Below, one piece after another: positions 9,801-19,778 of a stretch of DNA of 64,000 nt; position 1 is the stretch's first letter, and every line of letters starts with the position of its first letter. Below the pieces are notes generated by a model. That model did no database searches and was not told the DNA's origin. It saw nothing but the letters and a program-made list of their open reading frames with translations. The stretch lies in NCBI GenBank assembly GCA_015227615.1, contig JAALGZ010000002.1, forward strand, positions 124,001 to 188,000. The letters are read 5' to 3'. Origin of the DNA: Labyrinthula sp. Ha. Taxonomy: Eukaryota; Sar; Bigyra; Labyrinthulida; Labyrinthulaceae. Both the position numbers and the translations under genes were made by a program.

Positions 9801-11135
9801 ATGTTCAGAGAAAAAAGAAAGAGAGAAATTGAGGACGTAGGAGATAGTGATCGTCTTATTCCTCGAACAAGTATGTCTCCCAGAGTGTATGATATGTATT
9901 CTGATCTGGAACCAGGAATGAGTGACAAAGCTACAGTTCAAGAGTTAGAGAATATCCTTGGAGTAAGAAAAAGTAGAAGACAGATTTTATCTTATGATGA
10001 ATCAACTTCTAGCACTATGAATACAACTATGGGATCTTTTCTTGTTCAAGATATTAAACCTAGAACAAAATACAAGAGACATATTTCTTCTAAACCTGAA
10101 AGAATTCTTGATGCACCTGCAGTCGTTGATGACTTTAAGAATAATCCAATAGATTGGAGTATTGATAATAAAGTTGCTGTTTCTTTATCAGATATAGTTT
10201 ATTTATGGGATGGAAATACTGGTGAAACAAAAGAACTTTTTTGTACTGAGGGAGAAGAAGATGAAAATATTATCACAGCTGTAAAGTTTTCAAATAAAAG
10301 AGATTCTTTTTTAGTTTTAGGAACTGAAAATGAGAAAGGAATTTTAGTTGATACTTTAAATGGAAAATCTATAAGAAGTTTTCGTGGTCAGAAATCAAGA
10401 ATAAATTCAATTTGCTTAAACACAAAATATGGAATTTTTACAACAACTGGAAACAACGAAAGAATTATATCTCATGACTTTCGTCAAAGAGAGAGTGCAG
10501 TAATAAAGTTTAGACACTCAAAAGATATTTCTTGTGTAAATTCTACTGCTTGGAATTTTCAAGGATCTGAAAATGGAAACTTACTTTCTACTGGAGATTG
10601 TGAAGGAGTGGTAAAAATATGGGATATAAGAAAACACTCAACTTCTGAATATAAACTAAAACCTTTGAAAACTATTAGAAAACATAAAAATGCAGTGAAA
10701 GCGTTGAATTGGAATCCACTAAAGTCAGATATTTTGGCAACAGGTGCAGATGAACAAATTAATATTTGGAATGTTGCTTTTGATAAACCTCTTTTTTCTT
10801 CAAGAAACACAGGATCTGAAATCACTTCTGTTCACTTTTCAGGAGATAAATCAAAGTTTAACGAAATTGTTTCTACTCATGAAAGTGGTGAAATAAAACT
10901 CTGGTCTAATGAACTTGAATTGAAGAAAGATTTGCAAAAACATTCGCACAAAGGAAGAATTATACAAAGTGTTGTTTCTCCTTGTCAAAATACATTGCTG
11001 ACTATTGGTGCAGATGAAACTTTGATGTTTTGGAAAATGTTTGAAACAAATTCAATATTGGAGAATAAGAAACAAAAAAAAGATAATGAGTTTGAACTCT
11101 CACCCTTCTCAAGACTGAGGATGGGAAGACAATAA
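9801..11135 (+). CDS. Cdh1/Fizzy-related-like APC/C activator, copy A
   Basis: WD40 activator and substrate receptor of the anaphase-promoting complex. The N-terminus has the C-box-like DRLIP at 17-21 (family DR[FY]IP). ELENILG (about 48-54) resembles the LKNELLG motif of Cdh1/Fzr, and an ILSY motif follows. The family hallmark KPERILDAP and DDFKNNPIDWS spans 98-120. Seven WD40-like blades follow, including GADETLMFWKMF, which matches the last Cdh1 blade. Family members end in Ile-Arg; here the matching FSRLR is followed by four extra residues (MGRQ), so the canonical tail is not C-terminal. Length (444 aa) is slightly short for Cdh1. The ATG lies in the shared divergent promoter. Copy B differs at three residues. 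Confidence 0.9.
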   Translation: MFREKRKREIEDVGDSDRLIPRTSMSPRVYDMYSDLEPGMSDKATVQELENILGVRKSRRQILSYDESTSSTMNTTMGSFLVQDIKPRTKYKRHISSKPERILDAPAVVDDFKNNPIDWSIDNKVAVSLSDIVYLWDGNTGETKELFCTEGEEDENIITAVKFSNKRDSFLVLGTENEKGILVDTLNGKSIRSFRGQKSRINSICLNTKYGIFTTTGNNERIISHDFRQRESAVIKFRHSKDISCVNSTAWNFQGSENGNLLSTGDCEGVVKIWDIRKHSTSEYKLKPLKTIRKHKNAVKALNWNPLKSDILATGADEQINIWNVAFDKPLFSSRNTGSEITSVHFSGDKSKFNEIVSTHESGEIKLWSNELELKKDLQKHSHKGRIIQSVVSPCQNTLLTIGADETLMFWKMFETNSILENKKQKKDNEFELSPFSRLRMGRQ

Positions 11136-14100
11136 TTTTATTTCTTATATTTTTTAGGTTAGTGTCGTGAAACAGGTTTGTGTTATGTTGTTTTAGGTAA
11201 TTTTTGTTTTTCTGTATTATTATTAAACTTTAAATAATATGTTAGTTTGAAAATCCTCTGCATAGGGATTTCTTTGTCAAGATATCATTTATCTCGATGC
11301 TTGAAGTTAGATTAAAATGATCAAAAATTGGGCTTCTAAACCATATAAAATTGTTGAATCCCTTCTTGAGAAAGAGGTCAACAATCTTGCTATGTTTTTG
11401 CGAAAATAACTTTTCCTGAATGAGAGACACTGAAGTGTGATCTAGCATTCCAGGTCTAGATTGAGATTAAAGGCGACTAATACATACTTGAATGGTAAAC
11501 TAAAGCCTCATGATACGTACATTATTTTACAGCTTCGCTCTTCTTTAACTTAAACAAGCGGTTTCCTTTGTTTTCTCTAGCCCAAGTTCAAATTATTATG
11601 TGAAACTCCCTCTTGGAGAAACTGACTGGCAAATCGAGATTTTCCCTATTCTCCTAATTATCAGACTAATGCCGAAATTTTTCTATCTGTAGACTCAAAA
11701 CCGCAAAAACATGAGCTAAGAGCATGAACGCTCTACTTTTAGTCTCAAGTGCACTACTGCAGCCCCTTGTACACTTACTTGGTCAAGGCCTGCCATGGGA
11801 TCAACTTGTATCTAGCTTCATGTACATCTTCCTCTATAAAAATCTGGGTTTGCGCATTCATCAATTCCAGACAGAACAATATTTTGCTTCATTTAAGCTT
11901 AAATTAATCTTAGCTGAGATTTTAGATCTCCTATCTAAGAATAATTTTAAAAACCTCGATTTATTTATCACTCGACGCAGATGTATGACCAGATTAAGAC
12001 ATTGTACACTCTTTCTCATCTTAAATTAAATTCACTTATCTACACAAAACAAAGTTCTATAGAAGATACTACAGCTCTATTCATTATTAGTTTAGAATGA
12101 TTAAATAGTATGTGTATGCATTCTAGAAAAAAAGGTTATTATTGTATATAGGTAGTTAATTGACATTGTGCTTAAAATATGCATCAAGCTAGAGCCATTT
12201 ATTCTGTGAATTGTAACTACTCTTGAAATCAAGTTCAAACATAACAAAATTATTCTCTGAAGAACGTGCAACTTAAATAATTTCTTCTCTATTTCAATTA
12301 CTAAGAAGAATCAACCTCTTATCGAATTTCTTAGGGCAAAAGATTTATACTTATTTGCACCAAGAAAGTCCTTTCCCACGATCAGTATAGCTGGGAGGCA
12401 AACAAATTCTTTTGATTCACCTGGAAAAGAAAGAGATGTATACAATAGCAAATGAATAGACATTTCTTTCTGCCCGCCACGATAAGCGAATTAGGGGTTT
12501 CGAGTATGTACTGCACAGCTCGCTGACAAATCATCAATTTTTTACTTTGAGAAAGTAAGAGAGATTTGCGGAGCCCCATAAACAGCCATTTCACATGAAG
12601 CTGATGTTCCCATATCGATTTGAATGATAATGAAGCAATTAATGGAACTTCAGGAATGATTGCATGGTCATCAGATTCTTTGGACTCCTTTGAGATACTG
12701 GGTTTTCGGCTGTTATATTTGGAATATACAAACTCAAGCTTAACCAAATTATACGAGTCAAAAAAAATAGACAGGAAACTTTTACTTTCTCTGTAATAAT
12801 CAGTACACCTCTATACTCAAGCTAGATGCTAACAATTTTGCCTAGTATAAATAATTTGAATATGCAGTGAGTAATATATTCCAAGAGCTAACTCAGTATT
12901 AAAATACATACCAGTTAGTGTGGTTCTTGAATATAAGACTAATTTTACCATTTTGCATGGCTCACGAAGGTTTAGCAAACATAAGAAACTAAGCATTGTA
13001 ACTGCATATTCATTAGAATGCTGTTCGATCCACCGCTATAAGAGCTATGGTAACTTGAACAACATTGGGATATAGCTGCCTGTATGCTTGTAGATTATAT
13101 TTCTAGCTGGATACAGCAAGAATATCATTTTTCTACGAATATTCAATCATGCTAGTCTTCCTTTTCTTCACACCATTCCAAGAATTTAATAAAGCTGTAA
13201 ACTGGATTTTTCTTTCACAATTCAGAGGTTTCCTGATAAGTTTTTACTTCATGAACATGATAAAATCATGACTTGGGGAGGTAGTTTTTAAAGGAAGAGG
13301 TATTCCTTTTCTAGTTGTATATATATATAAGTTCTACTAAGGTAGCATAAAAGTAACTCTAACTAATTATATTAACCATGGACATTAAAGCTACGATATG
13401 TCCTATATCCTATCTTCCTTGTAGGCAGTAAAGCAAAATCTAAGACAAATCCGCCGTTTTACAAATAAAAAAATAATTTAGGAAAAAAAAACTTAAACTG
13501 AATAAAAAATTTATTTCGCATAGAATCGAGACAAAGCTTTTCAATTTTTATTTCCCCCAAGGTATATCTCAAGGAGGTGATTTTCTCATTCTCTATCTAA
13601 CGACGATAGACTAAATGCGTACTCTCTCGAATAATAGGTTATTGACCCCAATCGAGCCAAATCAGCTTTTTCTAGTAATTGTTAATCTTAGACTATGAGA
13701 CAGGTCCAACAATAGCGTGGGAGAACTTTTCCAGTTTTCGTTAACCGTAGAACAAAGAGATTTGGATTCAATTCTGTACCATCCTGAATCCACAAGGAGG
13801 TGTGCTCATGTGATCAAATTCTTTACGGGTTGGGCTGTTCTTTTGTGATCTAGGATATTGTCCTATCGGATTGCCGTTATCGGGTTCCATTAATGCGCGT
13901 AAAAATGAGGGCAAAACAACAGATATAAAGAAAAATCTAAACTCACCCGTGGAACTAAAAGCTATATCTACCTGGGCGTCTCGTGCTCTTTAGAAATAGG
14001 GGTTAATATGTTTGCCTCAGTCTTGCATCGTAGAAATACGTTCTAAACCTTGACAGGAAAAGAGCACTGTTTTGTCCCCTGGGCAGCAAACGACTACGGC

Positions 14101-15279
14101 TTCCGTTTTCTTATCGTAGAACCATAAGATAGTTTATTGAAAAAAGTTGTAGCAAACCATTTCTTGTCCTTGTAATTTGCTTGTTACTTAAAGTAAAATA
14201 TAAGATAAATAACAGTTATATTCATTTTCCAAAACTATTCGAAAAGTTTTATTTAATATTTTCCATGCTTCTTTATCTGTATTCAGTTCCGACACATATT
14301 GGTGAAAAATATTTTCCCTGATATTCATAGCTATGGTCTGTTAATCTTGAAGCTACATAAATTCTAGCTTGCTTTAAGTGTCTTTTTTTCTCATATTTGG
14401 AGAATTTTTTTACTTTGTGTCATTGGAGGATATGAGTCTTGTCTAATAACAGAGACGGAAGCAGATGAATTGTTCTGGTATAATCTGACCTCTAAAGATA
14501 TTAACTACAGCAGTATGCAGCTAATCTAAATTTGTAATTATTAGTGTGGACACTATTTCTTGCATATAGAGCTTACTGATTTCAGATTGAGCTCGAAGCA
14601 GCAAAGATAGCTCCCATGAAATCCCGATTAAGACAGCAGCTACATCAACATGGCTTTACCTCCACTAAAAGTGAAATTAGAACTATACACCGTGATTATC
14701 CTAGGATTAATACAATTGGTACTCATGCTGCGTATTCTCCATATCTTGAAGCTCATCTGGCCTACTTGCGGCATCAGTTCTTAGTGACATATTATCGCTT
14801 TCTCGATGACAATTAACTATTGAATTTGGGAATAGTTATTGAAGGTCGAACCTTGTAGGTCTTGTTTCAAAAAATATCTTATTTTCATTAGGAAGCTCAG
14901 TATGCAGTTACCTATTATAACAAGAGCAGTTGGTTCAACTTAAGTATATGAATTTTTGCTAGAAAAATTTGACCAAACTTGCCTACAGCATCATCAACCT
15001 GTTACTTCTAAGATTTAATGTCTAGTAGTTGAATTCTATACTTAACTGTGCGGAAGAAAGGTATTTTTAGATTTTGCCAACATAATGAATATGGTTACGT
15101 GGTATTCAAGTTTTCACTAGGGACCTACACCTTCTTTTCAATGGCCTTTATGCGGGATCGAAAGACACCTGTTGGATGATAGTATGAGATAAACCCAGGC
15201 TTTTTTCTTTAGCTATTACTTCTGAGGGAATACCAGAAAAAATGTCGAGTCTAGTGAGTGGGAACTGAGGGTGGTATTT

Positions 15280-15740
15280 GATAAGAATTATCAAAAAATT
15301 ATTTGATTATTGTCATGATTTTGGTTATGAACAAAATAATTGGGATTTTATTTTTACTAAATGATTCTGATCTTATTTTGGTAATCAATTGATTATCTGA
15401 TTGAAGACGGGTTATGCGACCCTGTTTTAAATCGACGATAATTTCTTAATTAGTTTCAGCACCGTGTAGGAATCTTTTAAAACTAGCCACACGACATAGG
15501 AATAATCCGGAATTAGGATGTGGTTGGTCCAAGTAGCTACTATTTTGAAGGTTTCCGCACAGTGCAAAAATGAAGAAGTATAGTTTTCGATGTTTTGCCC
15601 AGGGCCTTGTGACTCAAGCTTGTACAGATGATCAACTGATTATCAATAATCAATAAGAAAGATTTAGAGAATATCAAAATCAATCAACAAGAAACATATA
15701 TTCAAAGTTGTTATTGATAAATTATAATTAAATCAAGTCC
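15280..15740. repeat. Diverged AT-rich interspersed repeat segments
   Basis: Two segments (about 15280-15420 and 15625-15740) carry variants of ATCAATTGATTATC and ATTGATAAATTATAATT. They resemble segments near 21945-22085, 33040-33500 and 61140-61640. A boundary at 15735-15760 (CCCACCCCTTG) resembles the CCTACCCCTAG near 61620. I infer an old, decayed non-coding repeat family; the boundaries are approximate. Confidence 0.4.
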
Positions 15741-17001
15741 CACCCCTTGTGGTTACATTATCGAGAAAGTAGTTGCCATCAATAAAATAGAGTAAGACTT
15801 CTCTATTGAGACTCTTGTCACATAATGTGAATATTTTTTCTATCATTTCGCTTCACCTGCGGTCTTAAAAGAAGTACTTCTTCGTCTGCATTAATGTTTG
15901 ATTTCTACTATGTTTTGCTAGAGTTGCTTCACTTTGATGTTGTACAGTCATCTGCGAGCGCTTCACTCTGTTCCACGACTCGCTTTGAGTGAGCAGTTTA
16001 TTTCCCATTCTTATCTTAACTCTGATACACCATCTGAGCCCTGAAATTATACTTTAACCTTTTTTTATTCAATGCCACGTAGAGTTACTATATCAGATAG
16101 TTCTTAGGTTTATTTCATTGATCACGATTTTTTATTCAATACAAATCCTATTGAATCCCACAATGTCTGATGCTAAGAGTTTCGCACGTTATGAACAAAC
16201 ATGCCTATAAGTTCTGTTCAGGAATATTTGGTAATAAGACGACTATTCTTGGCTAACTTATGGATATGGTATAAGATACTAGCTTAAGTGCCAAAAAGTG
16301 GTTATTTGTGTTTGTATTGTGAAGTTTGTATTATATTGTTTTGAAATATGAGAACCCAGATAGTGATATATCGTTAGGTTCCATCAACAAAACTGGTATA
16401 CTTAACCGTTAATAAGTTAATTGTGTAAAAAAAATATAAAAGAACGAAATTGTTTGCGTGAGTTTTATTTCTGAAGACAATACGATAAAAGAAAGTTATT
16501 TTTACTTGGAACAACGTTAAATACCCGTATTTAGGTGTATTCTTACCTATCTTTTATCAAGTGCGCACGTCCTTTTCTTTGGGAAATCTGAAGGATGAAA
16601 AAACTCAATAGTTCTTGGCTCACTCTTGTATATAACCTGGCAATTCTTCCCTATATTCCTTCTTTTCAATATAAATTATTGCGGTTTTCTATTACTTTAT
16701 ATTATATTCTTTTTTGGAAAAGCAGTCCCACTTTTCCTTTGAAACGAAAAATTTCTGGAATTTCAATAAATGAAAATTTTCAGTAACGATGCTTACTTAG
16801 AGTAATATGACACTATGTTTCCTACCTAGGGTTTCTTCTTGGGAAGAGTTTGCAATTGCAAGGCTGCGTTATAACGGTAACAGCTGCTGACTTCTGCACG
16901 GCGTCAAGAATGCAAGGAAAATGTTACGGTAAGTAACGTTTACGCCGTTAAGATTCTAACTTCTTACTAGAATGTTAATGAAACTTGATTACCAATCGCA
17001 T

Positions 17002-17015
17002 TTGCCCAAAATGAT
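17002..17015 (+). promoter_or_regulatory. TTGCCCAAAATGAT motif upstream of H2B
   Basis: The 14-bp string ends 47 bp before the H2B start codon. The identical string lies at 38922-38935, ending 54 bp before the acyltransferase start codon. A CCAAT element (ACCAATCGCA) lies just upstream at 16991-17000. Identical sequence, orientation and spacing suggest a core-promoter or transcription-factor element; this is inference. Confidence 0.45.
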
Positions 17016-17062
17016 ACAAACGGTTACATTCCATTCGACGAGGAAAAAGAAAAGCTTTCGAA

Positions 17063-17452
17063 ATGGCAAAAACTCCTGCAAGCAAAGGCTTTGAAGCGTC
17101 GAAAGGACCTAGTAAAGCATCCGCAAAGAAGAGTGGTGAAATTAGACGTAGAAGAAAGAAGAGAATTGAAACATATACGAGCTACATCTATAAAGTATTG
17201 AAGCAGGTACACCCAGATACCGGAATATCCAGACGCGCAATGTCAATTATGAACTCATTTGTGAATGACGTGTTTGATAAACTTACTGGAGAAGCTATAA
17301 AATTATCAAGATACAGTAACAGACATACTTTAACCTCTAGAGAGATCCAAACCTCTGTCAGATTGATGCTTCCAGGAGAATTAGCAAAGCACGCAGTTTC
17401 AGAAGGGACGAAAGCTGTGACCAAATATGGAACCTCCATCACTGGAATGTAA
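17063..17452 (+). CDS. Histone H2B
   Basis: Core nucleosomal histone of 129 aa. It has a Lys/Ala-rich N-terminal tail (1-34) and the conserved histone fold. Hallmark strings are [12 protein letters not shown] (45-56), [13 protein letters not shown] (59-71), [12 protein letters not shown] (89-100) and [17 protein letters not shown] (103-119). Lys-121 matches the monoubiquitination lysine near the H2B C-terminus. The tail runs on as YGTSITGM rather than ending shortly after that lysine. No intron. I saw no canonical histone 3' stem-loop; a weak CTCTT/AAGAG hairpin lies about 30 bp downstream inside the VPS53 coding end. Its stop codon is one base from that of convergent VPS53. Confidence 0.97.
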   Translation: MAKTPASKGFEASKGPSKASAKKSGEIRRRRKKRIETYTSYIYKVLKQVHPDTGISRRAMSIMNSFVNDVFDKLTGEAIKLSRYSNRHTLTSREIQTSVRLMLPGELAKHAVSEGTKAVTKYGTSITGM

Positions 17453-17453
17453 A

Positions 17454-19778
17454 TTAATCTTTAAAATTAAAGCTGAGTCTCTTACTTTTGAAGAGAGATT
17501 TTAACTTAGTTTGAGGTAGATTCGCAGGATTTTCTTCTTGTTCTTGTACTATTTTTTGCTCTCTCACTGAAACATCTGATTTAATTCCACTTCCTTGTGC
17601 TTTAAGTAAAAGATTTGACAGAGTTTTTCCTTTTTTTAATCCACGGAGTTTTAAAATGAGTTCAAAGTTATCGAGATTTCTTGACTGTTCATTAATCAAT
17701 GTCTTGAAGTTTTCAATGAGTAAATCTTCGTTAGTTTCTTTTGGCATTCCAACAATTTTTAACAAATTTTCTATGTTTTGCAGATTTAGGTTTACAATTG
17801 TTTTTATTTTTGGATTTAGATCACGGCTTAAAAAAGATCTTAAACCTTGAGTATCAAGAAGTAACTGTTGCGCACCAAAAACATTAACAAACTTTGAACC
17901 TTCTGTAAATTTCGTGTCGTTCAACCAAATTTCAAAATTTTGTACAATTGAAAGTGTAATTTTATTTTTAAGTGATATAAAGTTATTTTCAGATAAAATT
18001 TCTTTTAAATTGGTAAAATTTTTTGACAAGTATTTTTCCAAGTGAGAAATAAATTTAGAAGAATCACCAACAGATGAAAATTTACTCCAATCTACATCAA
18101 ATCCTTCAGAAAGAAATTCTTTGCATTTTAAAGAAAAATTATTTTCTATTTCTTTCAAAGATAAATTCACCTTTGAGTAAAACACATTTTGCTCAACTTC
18201 AAAAGTAATCGAATCCTTAAACGTTTCAGCAATCATATTTTGAATTAATTCTTCTAATTGTTTCAAAGTTTCCGCACAGTAAAATGCAGTGTTTAGAACT
18301 ATTCCACATACTTCTAAATTTTCTTCCTTTCTTTCTGATAAGATAGCTTTTTTCTCTGCAGTAATTCCCAACTTCCAAGAAAAATTTTGTTGCTTTTCTT
18401 CTTTTTTTTGAGAACCCGATGGCAATTTACTATTTAAATAATCAGCATAACTGTGTAATACAGATTTAAAATTCTTGTATAAATTATACAAACTTGTTTC
18501 ATTGCTAAATTTACTGCACCGTAAAAGTGATGATTTAATGGATAGGAATAAGGTTGAGCAACTTTTGAATATTTTATCTTTTGTTTCATCTTCTTTTTGT
18601 GCATTCTGTAGTTGTTCTTTTATTGTGCTGATTTCTTTATCTATATAAACTGAAAGAAAAGGCTCATAAACAGCAGAAGAAGCATTATTTACTATGCCTA
18701 TGGCTTTTTCAAAATCTAATGTTGCTTTAAAACTTCTCATCAAACTTCCAACATCAAGAGATTTTGACTCGGTTAAATTATTCAAACACTTTCTTAAATA
18801 AGAAGAAAATAATTTAGAAAATTCTTCCGAAAATGTTTCTTTCATTTTCCACGTAGATGGAAATAAAGATAAATAATTCTTTTCAATATCTTTGGTTTTC
18901 ATGAAATACCAGTTAAAGTGTCGCTTAATTTCATCTAAATGAGAATTAGAAAAATTTTCGGTCACAAAGAATAAGTTCACATAAGATAAAGTAAAACATT
19001 TAATGACAATAATCTTCAGCTCATCAACATATATCTTTCCAAAGGAATTAATAACTAAAGCAGCACTTTCCAAGACTTCCGGAGTTTTAACTCTCATTAC
19101 AGGCTGGGAAATGTTTCCATTCAAATCTGAATTTCCAATATTGCAAAACACTTTAAAATCAGAGAAAATACTGTTTTTCAAAGTTTCTTTTTTTTTCTCA
19201 ATACTTTCATTAATATTAGCTATCTTAGATATTTTTAACATATTATTGTTCTTAAAGTATTCTAATAGTTCTGTAATTGCTACAAACAACTTTGAGATTT
19301 CAGTATATTGACTTTTGCTGATCATAAAAACTAATTGATCATGAGCTGTTAAAAGCATGTGAAACTTCTTTATAGATGAAATTGAGAATGTTAAGTTGTT
19401 CTTGGCGATGTTTAATTCTTCGATACCTTCGCAAATGTCAGAAACCACTTCTTTCGACTCTTCAGTCATAGTTTTTATTTTTGAAAACTCTGCCTCTAGT
19501 TTATTCATAGATGATTTTAAAGAATTTATTTCTGTTTCAGAGTTTTGGTTTGATTGGAGCTGATTGAAGTTTCTCGCAAGGTCCGTGTCAATCTCTTGTT
19601 CTACTTTGTCCAGCTGCTTGAGTATGCTGCTTATATTTGATATGTAAGTTTCATTTGGAATAGCATTGTTAACAAGCTCGTTGATAGGAATATCGGAGTT
19701 AATCAGTTGATTGATTAAGGGATCTTCATGAGTCTTCCGGAGCTTATCTATCGTTTCTTTTATTTCTGCACTGTCCAT
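17454..19778 (-). CDS. VPS53: VPS53, GARP/EARP tethering complex subunit
   Basis: Subunit of the GARP and EARP complexes, which tether endosome-derived vesicles at the trans-Golgi network and recycling endosomes. The 774-aa length fits the family. The N-terminus has the INELVNNAIPNE stretch (32-43), corresponding to the Vps53 INxLFPtE motif. A coiled-coil follows, then the conserved segment around IEELNIAKNNLTFSIS (119-134) and HMLLTAHDQLVFMI (140-153). The remainder is Lys/Asn/Glu-rich and helical, as expected for a CATCHR-type rod, with a charged C-terminal tail. Single exon with an ATG start. The identification rests on the N-terminal region; the C-terminal half is divergent. Confidence 0.85.
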   Translation of the reverse strand: MDSAEIKETIDKLRKTHEDPLINQLINSDIPINELVNNAIPNETYISNISSILKQLDKVEQEIDTDLARNFNQLQSNQNSETEINSLKSSMNKLEAEFSKIKTMTEESKEVVSDICEGIEELNIAKNNLTFSISSIKKFHMLLTAHDQLVFMISKSQYTEISKLFVAITELLEYFKNNNMLKISKIANINESIEKKKETLKNSIFSDFKVFCNIGNSDLNGNISQPVMRVKTPEVLESAALVINSFGKIYVDELKIIVIKCFTLSYVNLFFVTENFSNSHLDEIKRHFNWYFMKTKDIEKNYLSLFPSTWKMKETFSEEFSKLFSSYLRKCLNNLTESKSLDVGSLMRSFKATLDFEKAIGIVNNASSAVYEPFLSVYIDKEISTIKEQLQNAQKEDETKDKIFKSCSTLFLSIKSSLLRCSKFSNETSLYNLYKNFKSVLHSYADYLNSKLPSGSQKKEEKQQNFSWKLGITAEKKAILSERKEENLEVCGIVLNTAFYCAETLKQLEELIQNMIAETFKDSITFEVEQNVFYSKVNLSLKEIENNFSLKCKEFLSEGFDVDWSKFSSVGDSSKFISHLEKYLSKNFTNLKEILSENNFISLKNKITLSIVQNFEIWLNDTKFTEGSKFVNVFGAQQLLLDTQGLRSFLSRDLNPKIKTIVNLNLQNIENLLKIVGMPKETNEDLLIENFKTLINEQSRNLDNFELILKLRGLKKGKTLSNLLLKAQGSGIKSDVSVREQKIVQEQEENPANLPQTKLKSLFKSKRLSFNFKD

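Larger units (their letters stand above)
8203..11238. repeat. Inverted duplication, copy A (3,036 bp)
   Basis: This block is the reverse complement of 39956-42991. Both copies are 3,036 bp. By eye I count about 20 substitutions and no indels (roughly 99.3% identity). The block contains the whole 491-aa gene, the divergent promoter, the whole Cdh1-like gene and 103 bp of its 3' flank. Outside the edges (8202 and 11239) similarity stops abruptly. The copies face each other across 28.7 kb. I saw no terminal repeats or target-site duplication that would make it a transposon. It could be a true segmental duplication or an assembly artefact. Confidence 0.95.
11239..17062. other. Gene desert with GC-richer island and AT-rich diverged repeats
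   Basis: No supported gene. A GC-richer island at about 13550-14150 has several overlapping open stretches without a clear start. Two diverged AT-rich segments with ATTGATTATC-type motifs lie at about 15280-15420 and 15625-15740. A short AT dinucleotide run sits near 13317-13329. Longer open frames at 11724-12029 (plus) and 12382-12747 (minus, TTG start) show no recognisable domain. Confidence 0.5.

Noticed and set aside
11724-12029. 101-codon plus-strand ORF
   Set aside because: Hydrophobic Leu-rich chance-like composition and no domain; nothing around it suggests a gene.
12382-12747. 121-codon minus-strand ORF with acceptor-like tract inside
   Set aside because: TTG start and no recognisable domain. 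A pyrimidine tract ending TTCCAG near its end hints at splicing, but I could not build a gene model.
13571-13580. AAGGAGGTGA, resembling the reverse complement of the 16S rRNA 3' end
   Set aside because: Ten bases only; flanking sequence does not match small-subunit rRNA, and the context is nuclear eukaryotic.
17480-17510. Hairpin downstream of H2B as a histone 3' stem-loop
   Set aside because: CTCTT/AAGAG pairing with a 7-nt loop does not fit the conserved 6-bp stem, 4-nt loop histone element and lies in VPS53 coding sequence.
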